The notes: generated by a model not told the origin, from the sequence alone. DNA of 34,377 nucleotides from Oscillospiraceae bacterium (GCA_015068985.1 SVJL01000007.1:1-34377); one strand, 5' to 3'; positions 26,701 through 34,362 are shown, counted from the stretch's first letter. Program-made: numbers and translations.

Positions 26701-26722
26701 TGGGCGATTCACGAATCGCCCA
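26701..26722. repeat. Dispersed palindromic repeat, single-arm form
   Basis: TGGGCGATTC and GAATCGCCCA form a perfect 10-bp hairpin with an AC loop, 17 bp after the mscL stop. It carries the same GGGCGATTCACGAAT core as the larger palindrome at 25457-25522. It may act as a terminator or 3' mRNA end. Confidence 0.8.
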
Positions 26723-26739
26723 TACAATAAACTTACGCT

Positions 26740-27156
26740 TTATTTATTTTTTAAATCAACCAGAGCATCTTTAATCTGTTCGAGCAAAACAACTTCATCG
26801 CTCTTTTCGGGTTCGGCTTCTTCTTGAGCTTCTTCAACAACTTCTTTGCGTTTTTTGAATGTGTTGATTGCCTTTACAACCATAAACAAGCTGAGTGCTG
26901 TGAGAAGGAAGTTGACAATGTTCTGAATAAGAAGACCGTAGTTTAACGATGCAGCTTCTTCACCTGAGCCAAATTTGATTGCAAGACTTGCAAAATCGTA
27001 GCCTTTGAGCAAGAGTGATATGATTGGCATAATTACATCTGCAACCAATGAATCGACAATTGCTTTGAAAGCCTGAGCAATAACAACACCTATTGCCATA
27101 TCAAAAGCGTTACCTTTGATGGCAAACTCTTTAAATTCTGCAAAAAACTTTTTCAT
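26740..27156 (-). CDS. mscL: Large-conductance mechanosensitive channel
   Basis: This 138-aa MscL forms a membrane-tension-gated pore that releases solutes on hypo-osmotic shock. The N-terminal amphipathic helix and first transmembrane helix (KEFAIKGNAFDMAIGVVIAQ, then AFKAIVDSLVADVIMP) are typical. A short periplasmic loop (about 48-72), a second helix (about 73-97) and a charged cytoplasmic helix rich in Glu (about 103-138) follow. It has its own near-perfect promoter, and the start follows a GGAGGT ribosome binding site. Confidence 0.95.
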   Translation of the reverse strand: MKKFFAEFKEFAIKGNAFDMAIGVVIAQAFKAIVDSLVADVIMPIISLLLKGYDFASLAIKFGSGEEAASLNYGLLIQNIVNFLLTALSLFMVVKAINTFKKRKEVVEEAQEEAEPEKSDEVVLLEQIKDALVDLKNK

Positions 27157-27193
27157 TTGTTACCTCCAAGAAATACTATTTAATTATGAAAAT

Positions 27194-27222
27194 ATAATAT
27201 ACCAAAAGTTATTTATTGTCAA
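27194..27222 (-). promoter_or_regulatory. mscL promoter
   Basis: TTGACA (27217-27222), a 17-bp spacer and TATTAT (27194-27199). The -35 lies inside the 3' end of the upstream GTPase-NYN gene, so mscL can be transcribed separately. Confidence 0.75.
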
Positions 27223-29752
27223 TAGTTGTCGAAATAAAACGCCGCATTTCTTTTTCGACCAAGTCCAGCTCTGCTCTGAATTCATCGGCACTGACACGCA
27301 CGCCTCCGTTGCCGAAAACAATCATCTGCTCTTCCCTGTCGGAGGTGGCAACGCGAACACGATAAGTTTTGCTGAGTTCCTTCGAAGTTTTTTCGATGTA
27401 TGTGTCGGCAGTTTCGGCTTCTTTAGTGTAGACAACAGTGACATTGCCGACTCGTTCAACCTCGCCGATGTTACCTTTGACTTTGTAGGCATCAAAAACT
27501 ACGATAACGTTATTTTTCTTCATTGCCTGATAGTTGCACAAACGGTTTATGAGGATGTTTCGTGCGGCATCGGGGTTATCGTCGGAAATCTTTTTAAGTT
27601 CGTCCCAAGCATAAATTATATTGTAGCCATCTATCAAAAGATATTCGAGACCAAGATTGATTTGCTGACTTTTGTAGGGCTTTGCCGTGCGCTCAGCAGC
27701 ATAGTTTTTTGGTTTGTCGGTCTTTATTTTACCATAGGTTTGCTCAAAAATACGCATAAGCTCATCGTCGCTTGCTGTGATTGAACCACCAAGGTGACCG
27801 GAAGCTTTAGGAACATACTCTGCATGGGCAGAATCTGCAAGGGGAAGGTGCATATGGTCAAACACCTCATCCCAACTAACCACAAAACCTGCTCCGTGAG
27901 CACAGAAAACAGAGTCGGGGGTGTTGTCCTGATCGGAAAGAGGATTATAGCCAATCTGCCCGATTACCTCATCGGCATTTTTGCAAGGCTCATAGCCCGA
28001 AAAGCTGAGGCTAAGTCTGCCTGTGCCGTGAGTGTAGGCAACAACTTCTTTATGATAGCCGCTTATTGCCGAAACAGGTGCCTTCCCTTTTATTCGTGTA
28101 ATATCACCACCCGAAACAGGAGGCTCAAAGTCTGCACCCATTTGTTGAAAATCGGTGAGTGCTCTGCCCGTTGATGAGGTGGGCAGTTCTAACACGAAGC
28201 TATAGTATGGCTCAAGCAGCACGCTTTTCGCCTGCATAAGTCCTTGACGAACGGCTCTGTAGGTCGCCTGACGAAAATCGCCGCCGTCGGTGTGTTTGTT
28301 GTGGGCTCTGCCATTTACGAGAGTTATTTTTATGTCGGTTATTGGCGAACCTGTTAAAACTCCAAGGTGGTCTTTTTCGGAAAGGTGAGTCAGAATGAGT
28401 CGTTGCCAGTTGCGTGCAAGCACATCTTCACTGCATTTTGAAGATATGCTAATACCCGAACCCGGTTCTCCGGGTTCCATAAGAAGATGAACCTCCGAAT
28501 AGTGACGAAGAGGCTCATAGTGCCCCACTCCCTCAACCGAATTGGAAATTGTCTCTTTATAGAGAATACTGCCCTCTTCAAACTCCACCTCAAGACCAAA
28601 TCTGTCGGCAAGAACACGTTTTAACACTTCAAGCTGAATTTCGCCCATTATGCGAACGTTTATCTTTTCGGGAATGCCGCCAAGACGTACCTGCATTTGG
28701 GTTTCTTCCTGCTCCAGACGTCTGAACATGGGGAGAGCACGGGTGATATCCATATTATCGGGCAAACGCACCGAATAGGTAAACACCGGTTCCGAGAAAA
28801 AACGTTCTTCGCCAACATCCTCACCAATGCCGTCACCTGCTGATATTTTGGATAGGCCGGTAACTGCACATACCTCACCTGATGAAACCTCCTGAACGGA
28901 GGTGTATTTATTTCCGGAATATATGCGGATTTCATTAATCTTTTCGCTCCAGCCGTCTTTGGTTATGAGGGTTTTAACCTTCAGGGAACCGCCGGTAATT
29001 TTGAGATGAGCAAGACGAGTGCCTTTTTCGTCTTCAGTGATTTTGAAAACTCTTGCTCCAAAGGCCTCGGGATAAGTTTTTTGGAGAGTATAGTCGTTGA
29101 TGGCTGCAAGAAACTCCTTGACACCCTCGTTTTTCAGAGCAGAGCCAAAGAAACAAGGGAAAATCTTTCGGGAATTAACAGCTTTTATCAAAGATTCGGA
29201 GCAAATGGTGCTATCTTCAAGATATTCGTTCATAAGGCTGTTGTCGAGAAGTGCTGCATTTTCATAAAACTCGTCATCTAAGGCGGAAAAATCCACACAT
29301 CCCTCCGACAAGCCTGTTTTTAAATTGTCTATAACAGCTTCCTTGCCCTCGTTTGGCAAGTCCATTTTGTTAACAAAAATAAAGACGGGAATATTGTAGT
29401 GAGAAAGCAGACTCCAAAGGGTGCGGGTGTGGCTCTGAACTCCGTCAGTGCCGCTGACAACCAAAACCGCATAGTCAAGAACACAAAGAGTACGCTCGGT
29501 TTCGGCAGAAAAATCTACGTGACCTGGAGTGTCGACAAGAGTTATACGGGTGTTATCAATATTGAACACTGCCTGCTTGGAAAAAATGGTTATGCCACGG
29601 TCACGTTCAATTTCGTTGGTATCGAGAAAAGCATCGCCATGGTCCACTCTGCCAAGCTTTGATATCTGACCTGCATTATATAAAAAACTTTCGGAAAGGG
29701 TTGTCTTGCCAGAGTCTACATGAGCAAGAATACCGATGGTTATTTGCTTCAT
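27209..29752 (-). CDS. Tet(M)/EF-G-like translation GTPase fused to a YacP/Rae1-type NYN domain
   Basis: This is an 847-aa two-part protein. The first ~640 residues are a ribosomal-protection-type translational GTPase: P-loop AHVDSGKTT (10-18), RGITI (52-56), DTPGH (74-78), NKMD (128-131), then EF-G domains II-V. The domain IV tip reads NGRAHNKHTDGGDFRQAT where Tet(M) has its YSPVSTP drug-displacing loop, so tetracycline resistance is doubtful. After a linker, residues about 702-847 form a NYN/PIN-like ribonuclease domain of the YacP family (LLIDGYNIIYAW with D708 and N711; VVFDAYK with D754; ETADTYIE with D783; VATSDREEQ with D805). B. subtilis YacP (Rae1) cleaves mRNA in the ribosomal A site. 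The fusion implies a factor that enters the A site and cuts the message. Own promoter; ribosome binding site GAGGCGAT. Confidence 0.88.
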   Translation of the reverse strand: MKQITIGILAHVDSGKTTLSESFLYNAGQISKLGRVDHGDAFLDTNEIERDRGITIFSKQAVFNIDNTRITLVDTPGHVDFSAETERTLCVLDYAVLVVSGTDGVQSHTRTLWSLLSHYNIPVFIFVNKMDLPNEGKEAVIDNLKTGLSEGCVDFSALDDEFYENAALLDNSLMNEYLEDSTICSESLIKAVNSRKIFPCFFGSALKNEGVKEFLAAINDYTLQKTYPEAFGARVFKITEDEKGTRLAHLKITGGSLKVKTLITKDGWSEKINEIRIYSGNKYTSVQEVSSGEVCAVTGLSKISAGDGIGEDVGEERFFSEPVFTYSVRLPDNMDITRALPMFRRLEQEETQMQVRLGGIPEKINVRIMGEIQLEVLKRVLADRFGLEVEFEEGSILYKETISNSVEGVGHYEPLRHYSEVHLLMEPGEPGSGISISSKCSEDVLARNWQRLILTHLSEKDHLGVLTGSPITDIKITLVNGRAHNKHTDGGDFRQATYRAVRQGLMQAKSVLLEPYYSFVLELPTSSTGRALTDFQQMGADFEPPVSGGDITRIKGKAPVSAISGYHKEVVAYTHGTGRLSLSFSGYEPCKNADEVIGQIGYNPLSDQDNTPDSVFCAHGAGFVVSWDEVFDHMHLPLADSAHAEYVPKASGHLGGSITASDDELMRIFEQTYGKIKTDKPKNYAAERTAKPYKSQQINLGLEYLLIDGYNIIYAWDELKKISDDNPDAARNILINRLCNYQAMKKNNVIVVFDAYKVKGNIGEVERVGNVTVVYTKEAETADTYIEKTSKELSKTYRVRVATSDREEQMIVFGNGGVRVSADEFRAELDLVEKEMRRFISTTIDNK

Positions 29753-29780
29753 TTTATCGCCTCATAAAAGTAATGAAATT

Positions 29781-29809
29781 ATTATATCACACATAACAGA
29801 ATTTGTAAA
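29781..29809 (-). promoter_or_regulatory. Promoter of the GTPase-NYN gene
   Basis: TTTACA (29804-29809), a 17-bp spacer and a perfect TATAAT (29781-29786), about 28 bp before the start codon, so the leader is very short and there is no room for a tet(M)-style attenuator. Confidence 0.7.
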
Positions 29810-29911
29810 ACAAAATGTGCATGAAAAGGTGATGATTTTTGATTTGCAGCAAAAGCATTTCACAAGAAAAGCTTTGCTTTTCAAAAAAATTTGCACGGCA
29901 ATATAATCAAA

Positions 29912-29956
29912 GTTTTTTACTGTATAGGAAACGAAGTTTCCTATACAGTAAAAAAC
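29912..29956. repeat. 45-bp perfect palindrome (21-bp arms)
   Basis: Arms 29912-29932 and 29936-29956 are perfect reverse complements around the loop GAA. The outer ends are T-rich and A-rich, so either strand would give a hairpin flanked by U residues. It may work as a bidirectional terminator or be a small mobile palindrome. It follows another hairpin in the same gap. Confidence 0.85.
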
Positions 29957-29958
29957 AT

Positions 29959-29984
29959 AGCCGAGAACTTTGGTGTCCTCGGCT
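29959..29984 (-). terminator. Terminator after the transporter-kinase operon
   Basis: AGCCGAG pairs with CTCGGCT. On the minus strand it is followed by ATGTTTTTT and on the plus strand by TTTTTTA, so it may work in both directions. It lies about 24 bp after the stop of the cytidylate-kinase-like gene. Confidence 0.75.
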
Positions 29985-30007
29985 TTTTTAGTGTTTATGA
30001 TTTTAAA

Positions 30008-30616
30008 TTACTTAACGTCTTTAGCTTTTTTGAAGCTTTCTGCATACTGACACAACAAATCAACAGCTGCATCAATGCCTATAACGCTTGTGTCGATGCA
30101 AAGGTCATAGCCTCTCGAATCGCCCCATTTCATTTCGGAATAGGAGTTATGATAGTTACGGCGCTTCTTGTCGTGACGTTTTATTTTGTCGATAGCAGCC
30201 TCTCGGGAGAGAGAATACACATCCATAACACGTTCAATCTTTTCTTCAATGTGACCTGTAATGAAAATCTTGGCTGTGTTGTGATTGTTGCGGAGAATCT
30301 CGTCGGAGCATCTGCCAACAATAACAAATGACTCACCGCTTTCGGCACGTTTCAGAATAAAGTCGGTAACCTTGTCTTGCACGTGGGCTTCGATGGAGTT
30401 GGTGTGGTTACGGATTTTTTTGGATGTGAGAATGTTTCTGGCTTTTTCGTCATATTTTTCCATAATCTCTGCACTAAAACCAATCTGATCGTGACATTCT
30501 ATGAAAAATCTTTTATCATAAAGCGCAATGCCAAGTCTTTCGGCGAGCTTTCCGGCGATGTGATGTCCGGCACTGCCGAACTCTCTGCCTATAGAAAAAA
30601 TTATCTGGGTTTTCAT
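30008..30616 (-). CDS. Cytidylate kinase-like family protein
   Basis: This 202-aa P-loop kinase of the cytidylate-kinase-like group begins IIFSIGREFGSAGHHIAGKLAERLG (about 5-29), in which GREFGSAG replaces the usual GPxGSGKS nucleotide loop. ALYDKRFF follows, and VIVGRCSDEILRN (about 97-109) and the basic lid IKRHDKKRRNYHNSYSEMKWGD (about 144-165) match the family pattern. It is distinct from the essential Cmk, which has a longer NMP-binding insert. The true substrate of this widespread Firmicute group is not known. AGAGGTGG precedes the start. It lies 30 bp after the transporter gene and is probably in the same transcript, followed by two strong hairpins. Confidence 0.8.
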   Translation of the reverse strand: MKTQIIFSIGREFGSAGHHIAGKLAERLGIALYDKRFFIECHDQIGFSAEIMEKYDEKARNILTSKKIRNHTNSIEAHVQDKVTDFILKRAESGESFVIVGRCSDEILRNNHNTAKIFITGHIEEKIERVMDVYSLSREAAIDKIKRHDKKRRNYHNSYSEMKWGDSRGYDLCIDTSVIGIDAAVDLLCQYAESFKKAKDVK

Positions 30617-30646
30617 TTGGAACCACCTCTTAAAAATTTTTGACTA

Positions 30647-32005
30647 TCAAATGTATCTTACAAATATGCAAACCATAGAAATGAGAAGAACCATAACTGT
30701 TGCAGGCATGCAATATTTGCAATATTTGCCCCAGCTTATGGGATAGCCTGCCTTAGCACTTACCGATGTGCCGACAACGTTTGCAGAAGCACCTATGGGA
30801 GTTGCGTTTCCGCCAAGGTCGGTACCCATGGCAAGAGTCCATGCAAGAGTGCCCTCGGGCATTGTGGCAGAAAGAGCACGGATAACGGGAACCATTGTGG
30901 CTGCAAAGGGAATGTTGTCCACAAAAGCACTGGCTATAGCCGAAAGCCAGAGTATGATAACAACAACCATCACAAGGCTTCCACCACTAATTGTCTGAAT
31001 AAATGATGCAAGTATTTCCAACACACCTGTTTGCTCCAGACCACCGACGGATATAAACAAACCGATAAAGAAAAGAATTGTTTTGTAGTCGAGACTTTTG
31101 AATATGTGAACAACATCTTTTTTGCCCGACGAAACCAAGGTTGAAACCACCGTAAGCACTGCGGCAATAACACCAATGGTTGCAACAGAGAGGGTTGTTT
31201 GAGCATGGGTTATCAAAAGAATAACAGCAACCCCAAACACAAACACCGACAAGCCAAATGAGAGCTTATTGCTTATGGCGGAGGAAGGCTCAGGAACCTT
31301 AATATTGTCGCCTCTGGTTTTTTCGCTCTCTTTAAGTTCCTTGCGGAAGCAGAAATAAAAATACACTGCAGCAAAGATAAAGCAGATAAGAGCAATCACA
31401 CCTGTGTTTGAAAGAAAATCGAAGAAAGAATAATGAAGAGATGTGCCGATGATGATGTTTGGAGGATCACCGCACATTGTTGCCGAACCGCCGATATTGG
31501 CACAGAAGATTTCGGAAATTATCATCGGAATCGGATTGAATTTTAGAATATGAGCAAGCTCTGTTGTTACGGCTGCAAGGAACAAAATAACGGTGATACT
31601 GTCGATAAACATTGAAAGAACCGCCGACATAAGCATAAAGCAAACAAGCAAAGGAATGGTTTTATATTTTACCATTTTTGCCATAGACAGGCAAAGCCAT
31701 TTAAAGAAACCGGACAACCCCATACCCTCAACCATAACCATCATTCCTATGATGAATATTATTGTTGACCAGTTAACTCCGGCGGAGGATTCGCCGCCCT
31801 CACCGTACCAGAAGCCTGAGGTAAAAATGCTGCCGATGTTGAGAGTTGCAAGTGCTGCCGACACATCACGCATGCAAAGACCAAAAACAACAACTAATAC
31901 ACAAGCACCGCTTGTGAGAGTTACGATATGACGTTCAAAAACTTCGACGACAATCATAACAAACATTGCAATAAAAATTAATACTGCAAAAATCTGCGCT
32001 ATCAT
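30647..32005 (-). CDS. ArsB/NhaD-type ion transporter
   Basis: This 452-aa polytopic protein of the ion transporter superfamily (ArsB/NhaD, SLC13/P-protein-like) has about 11 hydrophobic helices. Family marks are NWSTIIFIIGMMVMVEGM in the first half, FIDSITVILFLAAVTTEL, the re-entrant loop ANIGGSATMCGDPPNIIIG, and its counterpart AFVDNIPFAATMVPVI with LGGNATPIGASANVVGT in the second half, reflecting the inverted repeat fold. It probably exchanges Na+ and H+ or exports an anion; no arsenic genes are nearby, so ArsB proper is unlikely. GGAGGT precedes the start. It is the first gene of a two-gene operon with the kinase-like gene and is divergent from murI. Confidence 0.85.
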   Translation of the reverse strand: MIAQIFAVLIFIAMFVMIVVEVFERHIVTLTSGACVLVVVFGLCMRDVSAALATLNIGSIFTSGFWYGEGGESSAGVNWSTIIFIIGMMVMVEGMGLSGFFKWLCLSMAKMVKYKTIPLLVCFMLMSAVLSMFIDSITVILFLAAVTTELAHILKFNPIPMIISEIFCANIGGSATMCGDPPNIIIGTSLHYSFFDFLSNTGVIALICFIFAAVYFYFCFRKELKESEKTRGDNIKVPEPSSAISNKLSFGLSVFVFGVAVILLITHAQTTLSVATIGVIAAVLTVVSTLVSSGKKDVVHIFKSLDYKTILFFIGLFISVGGLEQTGVLEILASFIQTISGGSLVMVVVIILWLSAIASAFVDNIPFAATMVPVIRALSATMPEGTLAWTLAMGTDLGGNATPIGASANVVGTSVSAKAGYPISWGKYCKYCMPATVMVLLISMVCIFVRYI

Positions 32006-32117
32006 GATGAAAGACCTCCATAAAACTTATCGTTTGTTATTAAAACATTTGTTTTATACGTAATCGCAAAAGTATATTTTTGCGTAAAAAAGTAAATAAT
32101 AAATTCCAAACGTTCTT

Positions 32118-32146
32118 ATATTAATCCCAATCAAAGCTTTTGTCAA
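32118..32146 (-). promoter_or_regulatory. Promoter of the transporter-kinase operon
   Basis: TTGACA (32141-32146), a 17-bp spacer and TAATAT (32118-32123), with a leader of about 105 nt. Confidence 0.7.
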
Positions 32147-32152
32147 TATGCC

Positions 32153-32181
32153 TTGTAAATTTTTGTTAATTATGCTATAAT
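32153..32181 (+). promoter_or_regulatory. murI promoter
   Basis: TTGTAA (32153-32158), a 17-bp spacer and TATAAT (32176-32181). Its -35 is only 6 bp from the -35 of the divergent promoter, so the two polymerases would compete. Confidence 0.7.
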
Positions 32182-32316
32182 GGTTTCATCTTCGATGAAA
32201 TCAGCTAAAAAAATCATTCTGATAAATCAGCTTATTCATTCCCTACAAAATTTGTGGCATCTTGAACGAAACGACCACTAATTTTATTATAAATCAAATC
32301 ATTCAGGAGAACAGCA

Positions 32317-33105
32317 ATGAACAACAATCAAATGCCTATAGGCGTTTTTGACTCCGGCGTTGGCGGAATATCTGTGCTCAAGGAGCTATCCTGCCTTATG
32401 CCCCACGAAAATTTCATATATTATGGCGACAGTGCCAACGCACCCTACGGCACAAAGGATGACGCAAAAATAAAAAAGCTTACCGAAGATGCAATCGATA
32501 AGCTTTGCTCCCTTGGAGTTAAGGCTATTGTTATTGCCTGCAACACCGCAACCAGCATTGCCGCCCACTCTCTGCGCAAAAGGCTTAGCATTCCCGTGAT
32601 TGGCATTGAGCCTGCAGTTAAACCGGCTGCAACAAATCACCCCGGCAAAAACATTGTTGTTATGGCAACTCCGGTAACCTTAAAACGAAAAAAGTTTTTG
32701 GAGCTGACGAGCAATTTTTCAAATATGGCAAACATTATTCCCCTGCCCTGCCCGGGCCTCGTTGAGCTTATAGAATCCCACAGTGATGACACGCAAAAAA
32801 TCCGCACTTACCTGAAAGACTTGTTTGCACAGTTTGAAAACACCAAAATATCGGTTGTTGTGCTTGGATGCACTCACTATCCTCACATTGCCAAAATCAT
32901 TAAAGAAGCCTTTGACTATGAGGTGGAAATTCTCGACGGAGGAGAGGGCACAGCACGTGAAGCCATGCGACAGCTCGAAGCCATTGGCGAACTGAATAAT
33001 TCGGAAAACAAGGGTAAAATAGAATTTTTGAGCAGTAAAAGCGATGAAAAAGAAATTGAATTTATGAAAAAGTTTTTTGAAAGCTACCAGCCGAGAGGTG
33101 TTTAA
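32317..33105 (+). CDS. murI: Glutamate racemase
   Basis: This 262-aa cytoplasmic enzyme converts L- to D-glutamate for peptidoglycan. The cofactor-free two-cysteine mechanism is supported by C75 (VIACNTATS) and C185 (VLGCTHYP). The FDSGVGG opening (D12), YYGDSANAPYG (35-45) and the GxEPAVKPA motif (97-105) are also present. CAGGAG precedes the start. It is the only plus-strand protein gene in the window, with its own promoter divergent from the transporter. It converges with the gene for an unknown membrane-anchored protein. Confidence 0.95.
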   Translation: MNNNQMPIGVFDSGVGGISVLKELSCLMPHENFIYYGDSANAPYGTKDDAKIKKLTEDAIDKLCSLGVKAIVIACNTATSIAAHSLRKRLSIPVIGIEPAVKPAATNHPGKNIVVMATPVTLKRKKFLELTSNFSNMANIIPLPCPGLVELIESHSDDTQKIRTYLKDLFAQFENTKISVVVLGCTHYPHIAKIIKEAFDYEVEILDGGEGTAREAMRQLEAIGELNNSENKGKIEFLSSKSDEKEIEFMKKFFESYQPRGV

Positions 33106-33119
33106 AAACACATTTTTGG
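33098..33119 (+). terminator. Possible murI terminator
   Basis: GTGTTT and AAACAC form a 6-bp stem with an AA loop overlapping the murI stop codon, followed by ATTTTTGG. It is short and A/T-rich, so efficiency is doubtful. Confidence 0.35.
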
Positions 33120-33121
33120 CA

Positions 33122-34129
33122 TTACCTCAAATTCACACATTCTTTTAAGCGAGAAAACGCCTCCCCCATTTTGGAAAGCTCTCCGATGCTCATCTCTTCT
33201 GCTTTTTTGAATGCAGACGGCTTTGGAAGATTGGACTTGCTTTTTGAAAGAGTGATAAACAGATGGGGTTTATCTGACAAACTTTTGCGAAAGCTTATGT
33301 GAGCGGTGCCGTTTTGGGCACTCACTTCAAAGACTGCCTCAGGCGGTCTTTTTTTGCTTTGTACAATCTGTGCAGAGGCAATTTTACCGTTTAAAATCTC
33401 GAATGTAAATGTAAAGTTACCATCGTAATTGCGAGTTGCAAGAAAGTCAGAAACGGCTTTTTCCGACCCGCCTGTTCCAATCCGGAGCTTTTCAAGCTCA
33501 GCCTTTAAGTCTGCCAATTTGATTTGAAAGCTATATTTGTTGCCTGATTTTGAAAAGTTGTGGCTTTGCAAAATCAGGCTTTTAAAAATTCCACTGATTT
33601 CCTCATTATTCAAAAGTGACTGAGAAGCAACAATAAGTGCGGCACACCCCTTGATTGCAGGGACATTTTCTTTTATGCTTTCAGCAAGGTTATATCCATT
33701 GAAAAGCGATGATGAACCAAGGCTTTTTTGAGGGAATGTATAGAAAACTGCCTTTGAAGCATCAGCACAAATTCCAAGGTCGTTTTTGTCGGCAAAAATG
33801 CAAACCTCAGGGTTTTTGAGTCCTTTGGCGTTGGAGAGTATGCCGGCATAGATTCGGGAGTTGTCGGTGTCGAATTTCAGATTCAAGTATATTGGCGAAG
33901 AAAGGCTTTTTGAATTGATGGTAAGCAAATATGCTGAATCGGTCAAAGGATTTGAAACAACCGATGCAAAAGAATAGAGGCTATTGCCCGACAATGTGCT
34001 TATTGCAGCACGTGAAATAACAAGAGCACAATAAATTTCGGACACAAAGCTAATTACACAAAGGGTAACAACAATCAAATATATTACTTTAAATGCGGCA
34101 TATGTTTTGCCGCTTTTGTTTTTTTGCAT
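33122..34129 (-). CDS. Membrane-anchored protein of unknown function
   Basis: This 335-aa protein has one N-terminal transmembrane helix (about 15-38) and an extracytoplasmic domain of about 295 residues. I do not recognise the family. The domain is serine- and lysine-rich, with alternating beta-like segments (for example YLNLKFDTDNSRIYAGIL, VCIFADKNDLGIC) and a later strand-rich part (FTFTFEILNGKIASAQIVQS), broadly reminiscent of cell-surface lipoprotein-like domains. The ATG was taken as start; a TTG directly before it is also in frame. The ribosome binding site is weak (TGGTGAT). A terminator lies about 40 bp upstream with a paired element before it, so expression may be controlled by attenuation. 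It converges with murI. Confidence 0.65.
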   Translation of the reverse strand: MQKNKSGKTYAAFKVIYLIVVTLCVISFVSEIYCALVISRAAISTLSGNSLYSFASVVSNPLTDSAYLLTINSKSLSSPIYLNLKFDTDNSRIYAGILSNAKGLKNPEVCIFADKNDLGICADASKAVFYTFPQKSLGSSSLFNGYNLAESIKENVPAIKGCAALIVASQSLLNNEEISGIFKSLILQSHNFSKSGNKYSFQIKLADLKAELEKLRIGTGGSEKAVSDFLATRNYDGNFTFTFEILNGKIASAQIVQSKKRPPEAVFEVSAQNGTAHISFRKSLSDKPHLFITLSKSKSNLPKPSAFKKAEEMSIGELSKMGEAFSRLKECVNLR

Positions 34130-34155
34130 CAAATATCACCAAAAGATATTGTTTG

Positions 34156-34191
34156 CAAAAAATAAAAAATCATCCAACTTAGGTTGGATGA
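34156..34191 (-). terminator. Rho-independent terminator upstream of the unknown membrane protein gene
   Basis: TCATCCAA and TTGGATGA form a perfect 8-bp stem with a 6-base loop. On the minus strand it is followed at once by TTTTTTATTTTTT. It lies about 27 bp before the gene start, in a position suited to attenuation. Confidence 0.8.
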
Positions 34192-34290
34192 CGATACGGA
34201 AGATAACACGCCATTCATATGCTTTTCTTTGCTCTTGGTGCTTATCTTGCCTTGGGTATTAGAGGATTATTTGACCTTAATTATAAGATA
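34192..34290 (-). ncRNA. Candidate leader RNA element (unclassified)
   Basis: On the minus strand GGcAAGATAAgCAC (ending at 34238) pairs with GTGTTATCTTCC (34209-34198), giving 12 pairs with two single-base bulges around a 28-base, purine-rich loop. The terminator stem follows a few bases later. A TATAAT-like -10 lies near 34280 but no convincing -35 was found. No open reading frame longer than about 45 codons crosses it. No known riboswitch class was recognised. Confidence 0.3.
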
Positions 34291-34310
34291 AATTATTGTT
34301 TAGAGGTGTA

Positions 34311-34362
34311 AAGGCTCCCCTGTGTAAGGGGAGCTGTCAGCGAAGCTGACTGAGGGGTTGTT
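34311..34362. repeat. Dispersed double-hairpin repeat
   Basis: Two adjacent hairpins are present: GCTCCCC/GGGGAGC (34314-34334) and GTCAGC-GAA-GCTGAC (34336-34350), followed by TGAGGGGTTGTTTTT. This arrangement resembles a REP/MITE-like element I recognise from gut clostridial genomes. It lies 50-60 bp from the right edge, with nothing coding around it. Copy number cannot be judged here. Confidence 0.65.

Larger units (their letters stand above)
32006..32316. other. Divergent intergenic region between the transporter and murI
   Basis: It contains two back-to-back promoters. On the transporter side a CGCAAAA/TTTTGCG stem (32066-32085) lies in the leader; on the murI side a TTTCATC/GATGAAA hairpin (32184-32200) lies at the expected transcription start, followed by a ~125-nt leader without recognised motifs. 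No further gene was seen. Confidence 0.6.

Noticed and set aside
26580-26740. T-box or leucine-type attenuator in front of ilvE
   Set aside because: The leader is only about 45 nt with no GGTACCGCG-like T-box sequence, leader peptide or terminator.
27209-29752. Calling this gene a tetracycline resistance determinant
   Set aside because: The domain IV tip lacks the Tet(M) YSPVSTP motif, there is no attenuator leader or mobile element nearby, and a nuclease domain is fused at the C-terminus.
30008-30616. Essential cytidylate kinase Cmk
   Set aside because: The nucleotide loop (GREFGSAG) and general layout match the cytidylate-kinase-like group rather than canonical Cmk.
30647-32005. Arsenite efflux pump (ArsB)
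   Set aside because: No arsR, arsA or arsC nearby, and the motifs are shared across the whole ion transporter superfamily.
32176-32316. Riboswitch in the murI leader
   Set aside because: Only a short hairpin overlapping the expected transcription start is visible; there is no terminator or sequestered ribosome binding site.
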